Of a stretch of 64,000 bases of DNA, positions 23,738 through 36,202 are shown one piece after another. The notes below the pieces were generated by a model. The model did not search any database. It saw only the letters and a program-made list of their open reading frames with translations, and had not been told where the DNA came from. Position numbers and translations under genes: made by a program. How positions within the stretch are numbered: position 1 is the stretch's first letter; every line of letters begins with the position of its first letter. This stretch comes from Pinus tabuliformis (taxonomy: Eukaryota > Streptophyta > Pinopsida > Pinales > Pinaceae): contig CM062820.1 of NCBI GenBank assembly GCA_031772625.1, positions 316,294,783 through 316,358,782 on the forward strand, read 5' to 3'.

Positions 23738-24471
23738 ATGCATTCAATCATATCCATGGTGGGAATAGTTCTCACTGGCAAGAAGAACTATCCTGAATGG
23801 TCCCAGATGATAAAACACACCCTCATTTTCAATGATTTGTGGAAAGGAGTGTGTGTCGGAGATGAAGACAATGAACCAGTACAGCCTACCTCAGACAAAG
23901 AGCTCGTCATTTGGGAAAACAAGAACAGCAAAGCTTATGCATTAATCGCAGCATCTGCAAATGAAGGGGTGAGTCGCCATATTTCGTCATATTCAACTGC
24001 CTTTGAAGCCTTACAAAAGCTGAAAGAAATCTATGACTCACATTCTGCACTTGAAGTTGTTCAACTCATGATTAAACTCTTCACTCTTGAACTGCAAAAT
24101 AATGATCCTCTTGCTCTTGCATCTGAAGTAAAGTCTATAATGCATGATATCAAATCCACTAAGGTTGAATTGGATATTCCTCTTATTGCTTTTCTCAAGG
24201 CACTTTATCCTACTTACTCCAATTATCTTGTGTCATTGCAAGCAAATGGAAATCTCAAAGATATAACCTTTGCTCTCTTGTGAAAAAGTTTGCTGAAAGA
24301 GAGAAAGCTTTTGGAAAGAAGACAACCCCTGAATCTTCTGAAGAGGTTGTATGCCTTGCTCATAAAGAAAAGCATCCCGCTCAAGATTCTACAAGAGGAA
24401 GAGGTGGTCGAAGAGGAAGAGGAAGATATTTCAGAAGTAGGGGGGCAGACATCCTCAAGGAGAAAAGGTAG
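23738..24471 (+). pseudogene. Copia gag, frameshifted
   Basis: The ATG at 23738 fits the Copia gag start (LTGKKNYPEWSQMIKHTL, then LWKGV). The capsid-like domain (UBN2/DUF4219 type) runs to about 24260. A TGA at 24281-24283 ends this frame, and the continuation KKFAEREKAFGKK lies in the next frame (24280-24471), with an Arg/Gly-rich basic stretch. The zinc knuckle YCIRCKRN..HDASTC follows in a third frame at 24474. The intact form would be packaged as the virus-like-particle protein; here at least two frameshifts break it. Confidence 0.85.
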
Positions 24472-24473
24472 AT

Positions 24474-27400
24474 TTGTACTGCATACGCTGCAAAAGAAAT
24501 AGATCACATGATGCCTCTACATGCAAGCTACCATGGGACAAAATTGAGCAGAAAAGAAACCAACAGAGAGGTAAAACTGATGATACAGACAAAGGTAAAG
24601 CACCTGAATCCGCTCACTATGTTGTGGCAGAATGTAACATTGGAGTAAATGAAGATTTATTTAATGCTTCACTTGCTTCTTGGAAAAATGATTGGTTTCT
24701 TGATTCAGGAGCAACCTACCACATGACTCATAGAAAATATTTTTTTGAATATTTCACTGACAATGTTGATGCAGCGGTATACTTTGCAGACCAATAAAAA
24801 ATCAAGCCATCATGGCTTGGCACAATCAGGATTAAACTGCTTGGTCTTCCAGACTTTCTTCTGCATCATGTTCTATATCTCCCATAACTCAAGAGAAACT
24901 TGTTGTCCTTGGTCCACATCCGCTAGCAAGGTCAATCCATTCATATGTTTGATGGCAAGCTTGAGATAAGAAAAGCATCTGACCACTCACTTGTCATGAG
25001 GGGAATAGAAGAAGAAAGGCTTCTTAAGCTACAAGGAACCTCTGCTTGTGCACAATATTTCTCATATAATTCTCATCATGAAGAAGGTACACTTCCATCA
25101 AGTTTATTATGGCATGCTAGATTTGGACATTTGAACTATGACAGTCTCCGCTTGTTGAAGAAAAATGGTGTTGCTGGTTTGCCTACAATTCCTAAGAAAC
25201 TTAAGCAATGTGATGCTTGCATTCTAGGAAAGCATAGCAAACAGTCTTTTCATGATTCACATTCAAGAGCACATAGAAAACTTGAACTCATTCATTCAGA
25301 TTTATGTGGTCCAATGCTTGTTCCTTCTACAAATGGAAATAAATATATCATGACATTTATTGATGACTACACCAGAATGTGTTGGGTTTATTTATTGAAG
25401 AAAAAATCTGATGCTTTTCAAACATTCAAGAATTTTCATAAATGGATTGAAAATGATGCACAATCTCATATTGGGTTTATTCGCACTGATAATGGAAAAT
25501 AATACACATCAAATGAATTTGAAAACTATCTTCGCCAACATGGGATCAAACATCAAACAACTGCGCCTTATAATCCCCAACAGAATGGTGTAGCTGAAAG
25601 AATGAATAGGATAATCTTAAATATGGTACGATCCATGCTCTTCTTCAAAAATGTAAAGATAATGTTTTGGGCTGATGCTCTTCTATGTGCTGCATATATA
25701 AAGAATAGTTGTCCGTCTAATGCTATAAGAAACAAGACCCCATATGAAATGCGGTATGGATATGTTCCTTCGGTAAAGCATCTCAGGGTCTTCGGTTCCA
25801 CCTGTTATGCCTTGATACCAAAGGTACATAGAAACAAACTTGGTGCTAGAAGTCGTAAGTGCATCTTTCTGGGGTATTCAAACACCTCCAAAGCATACCG
25901 CCTTTATGATGAAGTAAATAAGAAGTTTGTTGTATCTAGAGATGTAATATTTCTTGAATCATCCAAAAATGACAATGTTGTTGAGCGGCAACTTGATCGC
26001 TTGGATAGATTCGCAAAAGCAAAATCATTTCAAGAATTTGATAATTAGGTTCCACATCTTGAAGGGGGGATTCCTATACTAGATTAACATGTGGAATCTT
26101 CTTCTGAAGAACACTCTCCCCCGCATGAAACTCCAACAACGGATGATGCTTTAAGTGATGTGATTGATACAATTGGGAGACTCAATCTTGATTCAGTCCC
26201 AACTCAATCAACGGAGCAGCCTGGACCATCTAAAAAAGGTCCCCCAAAGTGTCTGACAAAGACACTTGAAAGTGTTCATCCTGATGAGGTCGGAAAGACA
26301 GGAACTAGAAATTCAAACCGGCAAAATGGAGGTGATGTGGATGACTCTAATTCACCTGTTGATATGGATGTTTCTTATGATTGTGAATTGAACTTCTCTA
26401 CAGATTTTGAACCAACTTCCTTCAAAGAAGCTGCTTCTCATGGTGAATGGAAAGAAGCAATGCAAAAGGAGTATGATGCCCTCATAAAGAATGGCACTTA
26501 GAAGCTGGTTGATCCTCCATTAGGAACCAAACCAATTGGCTGCAAGTGGGTCTACAAGAACAAGTATAAAGATGATGGCTCACTTGACAAGCACAAAGCT
26601 AGGCTTGTGGCAAAAGGTTTTGTACAGAAGGAAGGGATCGATTATGAGGATATTTTTTCCCCCACAGCAAAATGGGCTACCATCTGGACACTCTTTTCAC
26701 TAGCAGCTCAGAACGGTTGGAAAGTCCACCAAATGGATGTAAAAACTGCTTTCTTAAATGGATATCTAAAAGAGAATATTTTTATGTCCCAGCCTGAAGG
26801 ATTTGCTGTGAAAGGACATGAACATAAAGTATGCAAACTAGTGAAGTCCTTGTATGGCCTCAAACAAGCACCACAAGCATGGTATGAAAAACTAATTGAG
26901 CATCTTCTGAAACTCAATTTCAAACATTATGATCTTGATGATGCAACTTTATTTGTCAAGAAATTTGGTAAAACAGTTGTATATCTTGTAGTATGTGTAG
27001 ATGATCTTTTGATGACACGGAACAATGAAAGCTACATTGCATCCACAAAGAAGGAATTGGGGAAAAGTTTTGAAATGACTGATTTAGGCTATGTTCATTA
27101 CTATCTTGGCATTGAAGTAACCCAACATCCAAAGTCCATATTTCTTTCTCAAAAGAAATACATTGGAGATATGTTGAACAGGTTTGGCATGAAAGAGTGC
27201 AATCCTGTTACTACTCCAATGGAACAAAACTTAAAGCTCACATCTATTGAAGGAAAATAATTTGAGGATGCAACAAAGTAAAGACAACTTGTAGGAAGTC
27301 TCAACTACCTAACTACTACCAGACCAGACATTTCGTTTGCTATTGGAATCCTCTCTAGGTTTATGCAAAAGCCTTGCAAGGGACATTGGTCTGCTGCAAA

Positions 27401-27947
27401 AGGAGTTCTAAGTTACTTGAAGGGAACTCAAGACTTTGGAATCAAGTATACACAGGTGGACGACTTCAGCTTGATTGGATACTCTAATTCAGACTTTGAT
27501 GGAGACAAAGAAACTGGGGTATCTACTTCAAGATATGCTATGAGTATTGGATCAGGAGCTATCTCCTGGAGATCACACAAACAATCAGTTCCAGCAGATT
27601 CCACAACAGAACCAGAATACGTGGTAGCAGCTGAAGCAACAAAAGAAATTGTGTGGCTCAGGAAAATTCTTGAAGATTTGCAGGTAAAACAAGTACAATC
27701 AACTCCACTCATGATTGACAATACCTCTGCAATAAAGTTGGCCAAGAACCCAAAGTTCCATGATCGAATGAAGCACATCAATACTAAATATCATTTGATT
27801 CGACATCATGTTGAGGCCAAAACAATCCATCTTCGTCATTGTTCCACAAATGAGCAAATTGTGGACATCTTCACCAAAGCGCTTGGAAAAGAAAAGCTTG
27901 AACGATTTAGAATGACGCTAGGACTCACCAAAATCCCTTCAGATTAA
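24474..27947 (+). pseudogene. Copia pol: protease, integrase, reverse transcriptase, RNase H; several stops
   Basis: Mostly one frame. Order: zinc knuckle; protease DWFLDSGATYHMT (24690s); a damaged stretch 24795-24945; integrase HHCC (LWHARFGH ... CDACILGK) and catalytic core with HSDLCGPM, DDYTRMCW, RTDNGK, NGVAERMNR; then a charged linker. Reverse transcriptase reads WVYKNKYKDDGSLDKHKARL, QMDVKTAFLNGYL, GLKQAPQAWY and CVDDLLM (catalytic DD kept). RNase H has STTEPEYVVAAEA and KHINTKYHLIRHHVE. Stops: TAA 24795, TAA 25500, TAG 26046, TAG 26499 (Trp codon by G-to-A), TAA 27258 and one near 27279. It ends with a natural TAA at 27945, 10 bp before the 3' LTR. Confidence 0.92.
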
Positions 27948-27956
27948 GGGGGGGAA
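27945..27956 (+). other. Copia polypurine tract
   Basis: AAGGGGGGGAA lies directly before the 3' LTR start and overlaps the pol stop codon. Confidence 0.85.
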
Positions 27957-28134
27957 TGTTGACACCTAATCCCTGTGATTGGGTAAATATATGTAAATAG
28001 ATAAATAAGAAATATGAACAGTCATCGGGAGATGAACTGAACAGTTTCTCCCTCATGTATATAATGAAGACCTACCTAATGGAATAATAGACACGAATCA
28101 TTTTTGCCTTATGGAGTTACTGCCTAACCTGACA
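27957..28134 (+). repeat. Copia 3' LTR
   Basis: 178 bp, pairs with 22072-22249. Its TATATAAT at the same offset as in the 5' LTR is a likely promoter core. Confidence 0.93.
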
Positions 28135-28757
28135 GTCTCCAACATTGGCCTCTGCACTTGACCAACTGAACATAATCTTTCGGCAATTCGAGGGTATTGC
28201 AAAGCCTACCCGGCTCATTGTCTGTAGAATCCCCACCCATTGACTTGCCACATTCATCAACGTTAACCATTTTGTCTTCCAAAATATTTGAGATAAACTC
28301 TCGACAGAATCTGACATGAAGGCCTCTGCCAACATCACTTTTCTAAATCTCCAAAGGGTCGCAGAAAATAATAACACGTTTGATGAGGCGAAGTGGAGTT
28401 GATAGGTGAGAGGCGGACTTACATTGAGCTTTTGGGGGTAGTGGCAGTGATATTAAGGAAGCTAGCGATAGGAGAGATAAGGGGGACTGAAAGAAGTGTA
28501 GTGGTAGAAGGAAGTACTTGTTGCCCACCTTCAATTTCTCATCTGGAGAAAGAGTGGGCATCTTCTGGGGGTGATGTAGAATGAATCGGAGTGACAGACC
28601 AAATGTTGAGGGAATTCCTACATGATATGGGGGTGGTGAGGGGTTTTTGAAGGATTTGAAGGGTGCCATCTGAGAGAACTAGGTAGATATTTTCCTCTCG
28701 GTCTTTCATGCCTATGAGCATCACTAACTAGGACGCCATATTACCCATATTTTCTTC
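28135..28757 (-). other. Unidentified coding-like stretch, interrupted
   Basis: On the minus strand an ATG near 28757 begins MGNMAS, stop, then a readable stretch with GMKDREENIYLVLSDGTLQI (28724-28539). Other open pieces in different frames continue to the Copia insertion point, e.g. DECGKSMGGDSTDNEPGRLC near 28250-28190. Composition and patchy openness suggest a decayed coding sequence cut by the Copia element, but I recognise no family. Confidence 0.25.
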
Positions 28758-30750
28758 TTTTGATTCTTATCAAGAAGCAGATAAAAGCTTGGATATACCT
28801 GGAAGGAACGCCGAACTTGGTTTGTATATGGGGAAAACTTATGAGTAGAACAAGACATTTGCCTAAAGCAGAAGGAGAATGGGCAGCTATGGTGGGTCGG
28901 TAAGGGCGACCTTAAGGTGATGCATTTTCAACTTTGATACAACCAACAGTTTGAAGACTGTTAGGTTTGTAGGACATCTATTCTCAGGGATAGTTTATAT
29001 TACTCTAGATTATAAACACGGGCTTTGTGAACTTACCCTGTCCATGTTATTGCTTCCTACCGAGTGGTGAAATTCTTACATTTCAATCATATGACAGTGT
29101 TTCTTCAGAGCCTCTTGGTGGGGCACACATCATATTGGTTACAAGCCTTTAATATTTGTGGTCTTCCCTGATACTATCCTAATAGGTCTTTCCCTTGTAA
29201 GTAAACTTTGCAAGCATGGGAGCAGGGATTTGGGAGCGACTATTGTGCTAAATGCGTGTTTGTGTTAAAGAATTAAACTAGATACCACATGGACCCTCTG
29301 CTATTCGGCTTATAGTTTCAGGAGTTTGGGCTTGAAGCCAATGATGTGGGCAGAGTTTTCATCATTTAAAGGGCACGTCATTTGTCTGGATATTTTTTGG
29401 TTTAATATTGCTCTTCCTTCTTGTAAGTTGGATGTTTCCTCTTCTAACGTAGGTCTACCAGTAAAACTTGCCCACAAAATTGACTTTCAATTTCACATTT
29501 CAACTCGGGTTGGATTCGCCACTGCCTTTGACATGTTTTCTACTAACACAATCTGCAATAGTAAAAAATGTTGATGAAAATGACTTCCAACTTTTCTTGG
29601 GCTAGCCAGTGCCTTTGACGTGTTCTCTACTAAAGTGGGTCTGTGATAGTAAAAATTTCTCTCAAAAATGACTTTGGCTTCAAATCTTGACTCTCTTCTC
29701 GGTTTTGCCACCGCCTTTTGTTTGTGTGGTCCTTGTTCCTCGTGTTTTCTCTGAGCGGTCTCTTGTTGGATCTGCCTTAAATTTTGCAAGTTGTGAGCTC
29801 TACATTACTACATTTACTTTGTAGTTGTTCCCTTCGACGTTAGGTCAGAACGATTTAACAATATGCTTTGGCCTTGGCTTTATGTTCTTCCATGACTTCT
29901 CTATTTTCCAATTTCCATGGACGCTCCTTTTTCTTTTTCTTTGTTTTATAAATTTCCCTTTTTTAAAGTTATTTTTCATCAAATACTTAAATATCAACAA
30001 TTTCCCAATTAGGGCAAAGATTAAAGATTTATAAAATTAAAAGAACTCTTCTCCAACAAAAAGCTTTACTTTTAAATGCCTGGGCTTTTGAAATCTTTGG
30101 CACATGAACACCAAACAACTCTAATAGTAAATTTATATTTTATTTATTTAGTTAGGACCTTTTCACTCTGAAGGGATGTTGGTATTTACAGAGGCTAAGT
30201 TGGTACTTATAGGTGCATAACCATGAGGAAGAAAGAGATATAGGAAGACTATTTATTTTAATAATGGAGTCCTCGAAACATCAATGTGGTTTTCTTTAAT
30301 TAGTAGAAGGAAACTTATTGTTGGTTAACTTGCATCTAATTTTCAATTTGGAATAAGCTATGATATTTTGATGAAAATTAATTATTTTATTTCATAAGTA
30401 ATCAAACTTGAGATTGTAGATGTTCATGTTATATAATGCGACAATATGATTGCACTCTTACACACTTATAGAGAGATGATTATATTATTATAAATAAAAT
30501 GCTTGAGTAGAAAATGGTTATTAATGTCATAAAAAAATTAATATGAATATAGGAATTGTATTACATACAAATTATAAATAAATGAATAATATATAATTTA
30601 TATTTTTTAAAATCCTTATGAAACTACTTATTTTGCAAAAATAGTTTAAAATTATAAAATACAATTGTCTCACTTAAGCTCTGCCACTGTAGGAATCAAG
30701 ATTTCTTTGTGGATTTTGTATTGTACTATCCCATGATGATAGCTACAAGT
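28758..30750. other. AT-rich intergenic sequence
   Basis: It contains an 86-bp-period degenerate duplication at about 29500-29680 (GCCTTTGAC.TGTT.TCTACTA at 29526 and 29612). No gene recognised. Confidence 0.45.
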
Positions 30751-30754
30751 TCTT

Positions 30755-31380
30755 GGAGCAACAAAAGTTGTATGGCTGTTATGAGGACTGGCTTTATTTT
30801 GATATTGGAACGTCACCACACTTTGAGAGGAGCCAAGATAAAAGAAAAATATGGCAAATTATTGGTAGTTACAACTACTAGCATGCACTAGATCCACAAA
30901 AATATAGGTGGTATGCACTTCCTCCAATACCCTATGATCGAGATCTGACTTGAGGACAAGCAATTTTGGGTGCCGCATCAGTCTTGCAAGTAAAGATTTA
31001 TGTCATTGGTTGTGCCCCATTTGGTAAAGTGGCGATAAGATACTTCATGGACCTGCTTGTAATTTTATCAAAAAATTCATGACAACTCCTTATTTTGGTT
31101 GCCTCAAAGAAAAAGATGGTAATTTATTGGTAGTTACAGTGAGTGGGATGCATTAGATCCAAAAAAATATAGGTAGGTGGTACATGCGTCTTCCAATACC
31201 CTATGATCGAGCTCTAACTGGAGAACAAGCAATTTTGGGTGCTGCATCAGCAATCTTGCAAGTAAAGCTTTATGTCATTGGTTGTGCCCCATTTGGTAAA
31301 GTGGCGATAACATACTTTGTGGACCTACTTGTAATTTTATAAAAAAAATCATGACAACTCCTTATTTTGGTTACCTCATA
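30755..31380 (+). pseudogene. Kelch/F-box-like gene relic with an internal duplication
   Basis: The frame reads EDWLYFDIG, then ALDPQKYRWYALPPIPYDR (with one stop before it), then GQAILGAAS...IYVIG. This resembles plant F-box/kelch proteins, in which EEWLY...W.ALPPMPYD...G..LYV.G recurs. TGA interrupts at about 30950. The second half is duplicated at a 268-bp spacing (CCTATGATCG at 30931 and 31199). The second copy has a frameshift but keeps ALTGEQAILGAAS. The match is to the general kelch pattern only, so identity is tentative. Confidence 0.4.
30850..31375. repeat. 268-bp tandem duplication
   Basis: Two diverged copies, about 30850-31115 and 31118-31375, share long identical blocks such as TGGTTGTGCCCCATTTGG. 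Confidence 0.85.
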
Positions 31381-32597
31381 GGAGTAATTGACAATAAACT
31401 ATATGTTTGACAACAGTCGCATGTTGAGTTGCAATATATGGGAGTTGGCTCATGTTTTGATTACATCACATCGCCACAACCAGAGGTATCAGTGTCATCT
31501 ATCACAAGAAACATGGATAATGAAAAAATGCATCCCAATATGTAAAGGGAGTGCAATATAGTACATTAACCTAGCATGTCTTCCAGGGTAATGTTAAAAG
31601 ATAAGACACCCTAGTCCAACAAGTTATGTGGTTAATTATTACAGGTTGTTTGGTTTCAAATCCATATACATATTTTTATTCATATACAGATTACATATGA
31701 TGAAGGTTCAAATTTTCGATGAGGGGAGAGGTTGGAGTAGAGAAACTTGTATGCTGAAGTTTACCCATCACTATGAAGCTCAAGTATTTGAAGTTTAAAG
31801 GAGAGAGGATGCAAGTAGTCTAAGAGCCTTCAAAGCTTTTGTTTTTTTGCCTGCAACAACAAAAATATTCAACCTACTGTGTTGGAACATGAGGAAAGCT
31901 CATATGGTTTCAATAAGCTTAACATTTTGGAGAACTTTATGACAATCATTCATAATTGTGGTTGAATATCTACATACAATGGTTGTGTGGCACGTTAGAG
32001 GTAAAAGAACAAGTCATAGTAGATAGCCATGTGGTGTGTATGGTGTTGTAGCATCTTTGTAGAGATTTAGTAGGGTTCATGTTATTAGATAGTATACACC
32101 TAGTTGATTCAGACCAGAGGCTTGTTCTGGAGGAATTTGTATGGGAATTTACTCATCCTTGTGGGTGGATTAGATTAGACAGTATCTTGGTCTCTGATTC
32201 AGAAGCAAATTTCAGACAAAGAAGTTGGTATGGGTGTAATGCACAAAAAATGCAAGAATTGATCATTCTAAGCCAATAAGGGTAGTAGTCTAGAGGTACA
32301 TTGAAATTCTCGGGACTATATCTGTGTTCAAGATGGATTGTCAAAGACTACATTCATGTAAAACTCTACTGGTTGTTGTCTATAATTCTATTCTTATGAT
32401 TTCAACAGGTAAGAAACCGATCTAATAACTTCATTATTCATTGCATATATATACATACTTTGTCTTTTGAAGCATCAGTGGTTTCATGTTGTGTTAATGT
32501 GGGTTTTTGAAATTTGAAGGGTTCCTGCATCCATTAAGGCTGAAAATTGGGTTAATGTGGGTTATGGTTGTATGTTGTTTGGTATTGCACATTGCAG
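31381..32597. other. No recognisable gene
   Basis: AT-rich; a 66-codon open stretch at 32079-32279 has no recognised motif. The first exon of the GH17 relic should lie upstream of 32598 but was not identified. Confidence 0.4.
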
Positions 32598-33120
32598 GGG
32601 GAAATGAGGCGGAGGCATCACAATAGCCAAACCTTGGAATTGGTGTAAACTATGGAATGGAGGGGGACAATTTTCCATCATAGAAGCAGGTAGCTAAGAT
32701 GCTTGGAAACACCATTATCAATAGATTCAAGATCTACAACTCATATCCCTCTATACTGCAAGCATTTTCCAACACAATCATTGCAGTTATTATGGGTCTT
32801 AAGAATGAGAAAGTCCAAAGAATAAGTGAAATCCTAAGTACAGGCCAAGCTTGGGTGGCTCAAAGGATTTCTCCTTACTACCCTTCAACCTTAATAATTT
32901 TGATCACTGTAGGGAATGAGGTCCTTACAAATAGTGATGGGTCGTTAGACTCTTCTCTTTTTCTTAATCTAACATGGTTGAAACATGTACAACAACATTT
33001 GCAGCTCCTAATTAAAGCTCAGGGTAAGTACTTGTAGTCTGTGTTGGAGAAGGCCAAGGAAACTCTTGCTAGCCACAATTTGGGTTTTGTTGGACTAGAA
33101 GTTGCTCGTGCAGAAATATC
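32598..33120 (+). pseudogene. Glycosyl hydrolase family 17 (beta-1,3-glucanase) pseudogene, partial second exon
   Basis: A splice-acceptor-like ATTGCAG at 32591-32597 precedes the frame GNEAEASQ, stop, PNLGIGVNYGMEGDNFPS, stop, KQVAKMLG. It then runs openly from 32699: RFKIYNSYPSILQAFSNT, GQAWVAQRISPYYPST, IILITVGNEVLTNSDGSLDS. These are the GH17 landmarks: start of the mature enzyme (GIGVNYG) and the catalytic acid motif VGNE, with Glu kept. TAG at 33035-33037 ends the frame, and the C-terminal half, including the nucleophile Glu, is missing or unrecognisable. Intact family members hydrolyse callose-type beta-1,3-glucans in the cell wall. This copy is too broken to do so. Confidence 0.85.
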
Positions 33121-34990
33121 ATAATTGGTGTATGAGATGTGACTGTCAAATAAACACATAAAATCTCAAACTGAACAAAATTTAATATCAAACATCTTAA
33201 AAAGATAAAACTACTAATAAATATATTAAAAAACTAGCATAGATCATAAATAGTCAGAAGTTTGTTTAAATTTAAAAAAAAACTCACTACAATTGGAGTT
33301 AAGAGAATAGAATTGGAGTGAAGAGGAATATATGCTAATCTATCAATTGTACTCCTCACAAATTTTTCTCTGACACACTACATTTATTCATTTAAATGTG
33401 TATCTATTCTGAACTCACAACTTTTATGCTAGCATCTATTTTAAATTAAATGCACCCACAACCTCAATTTAGATGGCTTTGATATATTTTGCGCTAGCAT
33501 CTATTTTAAATTCAATGCACCCACAACCTTAGTTTAGATGCCTCTGTATAGATATCAGAACAAAAGAAAAAAGTTGTATTGCAAGTGATGATGGAAGGCA
33601 CAATATGATCATACTACCACCTGGCAATATTGTCAATACCCTATATTGTTGGGCTTCATGTGTTACAACTCTATGATAATGTGTAATAGATATGTGAATG
33701 CCCATTATCAACATCTATAGCTCAAATGTTAAAAAGTAACAAACAATGCACTCAGATTGACACTTTGACTCCATATGCCCTCATTTCTCCTGGGCACAAT
33801 CAATTATTCGATTCATATGAAGAATCTCTCTATTCGAGTACATGTTGCAGTTTTGATTACTTCATGTTTGTTGAAGTAACATGTATGGTATTCAACTCTT
33901 AGGGTTTTTTAGATTTTTTTCCCCTTTTCGATAAATGGAAAATGAAATCCTACAAAACACTCAGATTTCAACTATATGATGACATGGTGCAGATGCAATA
34001 ATGTTGGCCCATATGCATTCTAGTTTCAATTTACTGATTTTTTTAATTTTTCCCTTTTGTTTTGTATTTGACTTATATAATAGAGAAACATAGTTCTTAA
34101 TCTTTTGTATGCTTTCAAAATGTTTCAAATTGTTGAATTGGTTTTCAGTATTAACCGCATAGTGAGACATTCATTGTTACGATACTATTTCCTATGTCAC
34201 TTTCTTACGGCGTTTCCTTTGCAACATTTGGTGCAATTGCTAGTTTAACTATATTTAAACTAAGCCTAATTAATTGCTTGTAATCCTTGTTTAAATGTGA
34301 AAGTTAGTTCATACTTTTCAATGTTCCATAATTAAACTAAACAACATGAAACCCTAACTAGCTTTCCATATATGTCCCAGAGTGAAGACAATAAAAATGG
34401 ATTAAAAAAACATCCTAGAAGGGTTCATAGATGCCTCGTACCTCATAAGATTCGTAAAGGCAAGTGTGATAAGCATGACCTTGTTTTGACGTGTATTTGA
34501 AATAATTTTAAGATAAATTATTAATATATTAAAATGTTGGTCCTCGTATAGTTGAAATATTCTGAAAATAAATGATTAATATATTAAAATAAATTTTATT
34601 GTAAACACTATTTAAAATATCCATACGGTGATCCACGTTTTTATGTCATCGTATATATGGCTTCTGTCATCGGATATCAGGCCTCTGTCATCGCATATCA
34701 GGCCTCGGCACTAGACAAAATAATAGATTCCTCTGCCCTAACGAGGACAAATTATCATCCGCCAGCACGGGTTCCGGAAATCTACTTTCACAATTATATA
34801 GGCTGGTTAGTACTGTCATCTCTTCTATTTTTCTTCTTTGGCTCCTTCCCAACAACGTACATTACTATGCAATTATTTTCATTACAATAATGGCGTGATT
34901 TCATTGTGACGACCCTGCTTGCAACGCCCTGCTTCTCCCCTTGTAATTGCGAGCTTCGTCTTGATTTTGACTCTAGTTAAGTTTGCCTAG
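33121..34990. other. AT-rich intergenic sequence upstream of the SDR gene
   Basis: It contains a 65-bp-period duplication at 33428-33545 (GCTAGCATCTATTTTAAATT at 33428 and 33493) and a 24-bp duplication near 34665-34705. No gene supported. Confidence 0.5.
33428..33545. repeat. 65-bp tandem duplication
   Basis: Two copies starting at 33428 and 33493 match over about 50 bp with few differences. Confidence 0.85.
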
Positions 34991-35000
34991 CCCTGTCTTG

Positions 35001-35010
35001 TATAATTAAA
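35001..35010 (+). promoter_or_regulatory. Candidate TATA box of the SDR gene
   Basis: TATAATTAAA sits about 93 bp before the ATG at 35094, a usual distance for a plant TATA plus 5' UTR. Prediction only. Confidence 0.4.
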
Positions 35011-35093
35011 CGTTACTAGACCTGCAGTCGGCGGTACTGATTTTGTTTCATCACTTCTCCCTGTCATCGAACTACCCATCTCGCTCCCCAACC

Positions 35094-36145
35094 ATGTCTA
35101 ACGAAGAGCTTAATGCAGCGGCTTCTTGTGTTGGCAATCCGAGCTTTAATGAACCAGAGAAACGGTAATCACAGTATACCAGAAATGTTCTTTCAGTTTT
35201 TGTTTGCAATCTATTTGTTTCAGAATTCAATTCTCTGAATTTATGGGATTTCACAATTATTTGAAACTCTTGTGTTTCTTTTTTTCAATATATGTTGCTC
35301 AGTAATTTTGGGTAATGATTTTTGAATGCAGACTGGAGGGCAAGGTAGCAATAATAACGGGTGGAGCATCAGGCATAGGAGAAGCCATCGTTCGGCTCTT
35401 CACAAAACACGGAGCCAAAGTCATAATCGCAGACATTGCGGAGGAAGGTGGGAGAAAGCTCGCCGGATCGCTTTCTCCTCAGGCAACTTACGTGCGCTGC
35501 GATGTGAGTAATGAGGAAGACATGAGAGCTGCGGTGGATTTGGCGATGGAGAAACACGGTCAACTCGATATCATGTATAACAACGCAGGAACTGTCGAAT
35601 CTGTTGCGGCTGACAGCGTGGCGGAGTATGAGATGGAGCAATTCGATCGAGTAATGAGGGTAAACGTGAGAGGAGTGATGCTGGGCATTAAGCACGCGGC
35701 CCGCGTGATGATCCCGCGGAAGAAGGGCTGCATAATATCTACTGCCAGCATTGCAGGTATAGTAGGAGGAGTTACACCACACGCATATACGGCTTCGAAG
35801 CATGCAATCATAGGGCTGACAAAGAACGGAGCAGCTGAGCTCGGGAAATACGGGATCAGAGTTAACGCTGTCTCTCCTTCTGGCGTGGCCACGGCCCTTT
35901 CAGTCAATTACATGAAACAAGGCAATGTTTCTGCTGTTTCAGAAGAGGATAAGGCCGCCGTAGAGGCCGCCTGCAATAGTTCCGCCAACTTGGAAGGAGC
36001 GACTCTTAAAGCGGAGGACGTTGCGGAGGCGGGGCTGTACTTGGCGAGCGATGAGGCTAAATATGTTAGCGGGCATAACCTTGTGGTGGATGGCGGAATC
36101 ACTGTTGTTAATCATTCTTGGAGGCTTAACGATGAGCGTTCTTAA
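35094..36145 (+). CDS. Short-chain dehydrogenase/reductase, SDR110C-like (secoisolariciresinol/xanthoxin dehydrogenase type), two exons
   Basis: Exon 1 is 35094-35164 (MSNEELNAAASCVGNPSFNE..), with donor CG/GTAATC. The intron is 35165-35331, ending TGAATGCAG. Exon 2 is 35332-36145, TAA stop. The joined frame is 885 nt (294 residues) with no defect. The fold is a classical Rossmann SDR: dinucleotide motif TGGASGIG, acidic residue in IADI (NAD rather than NADP preference), CDVSNEED, YNNAG, catalytic Ser in STASIAG, YTASK (Tyr/Lys), then SPSGVAT. Length and motifs fit plant SDR110C enzymes that oxidise lignan, terpenoid or abscisic-acid precursors, probably in the cytosol. The exact substrate cannot be read. 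GC content is higher than in the surroundings. It is the only intact host gene in the window. Confidence 0.93.
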
Positions 36146-36196
36146 TGTCCCAGAGGGTCCGAGTGCTACAATAATCATGTCGTAATTAAAGACATG

Positions 36197-36202
36197 AATA
36201 AA
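36197..36202 (+). terminator. Candidate polyadenylation signal of the SDR gene
   Basis: AATAAA lies 52 bp after the stop codon in A/T-rich sequence. Confidence 0.5.

Larger units (their letters stand above)
22072..28134 (+). mobile_element. Ty1/Copia LTR retrotransposon, complete in structure, coding-dead
   Basis: Two 178-bp LTRs (TGTTGACA...TGACA) flank a primer-binding site, gag, protease, integrase, reverse transcriptase, RNase H (Copia order) and a polypurine tract. The flanking 5-mers are GTCTT (22067-22071) and GTCTC (28135-28139), a target duplication with one change. By eye the LTRs differ at 7 of 178 positions (about 96% identical), so insertion was not recent. The leader between PBS and gag is long (about 1.5 kb) and holds foreign sequence (see 23411-23621). 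Confidence 0.93.

Noticed and set aside
34657..34890. 77-codon open stretch upstream of the SDR gene
   Set aside because: Its start is a 24-bp duplicated segment and the rest is hydrophobic low-complexity sequence with no family pattern. It lies in the probable promoter region.
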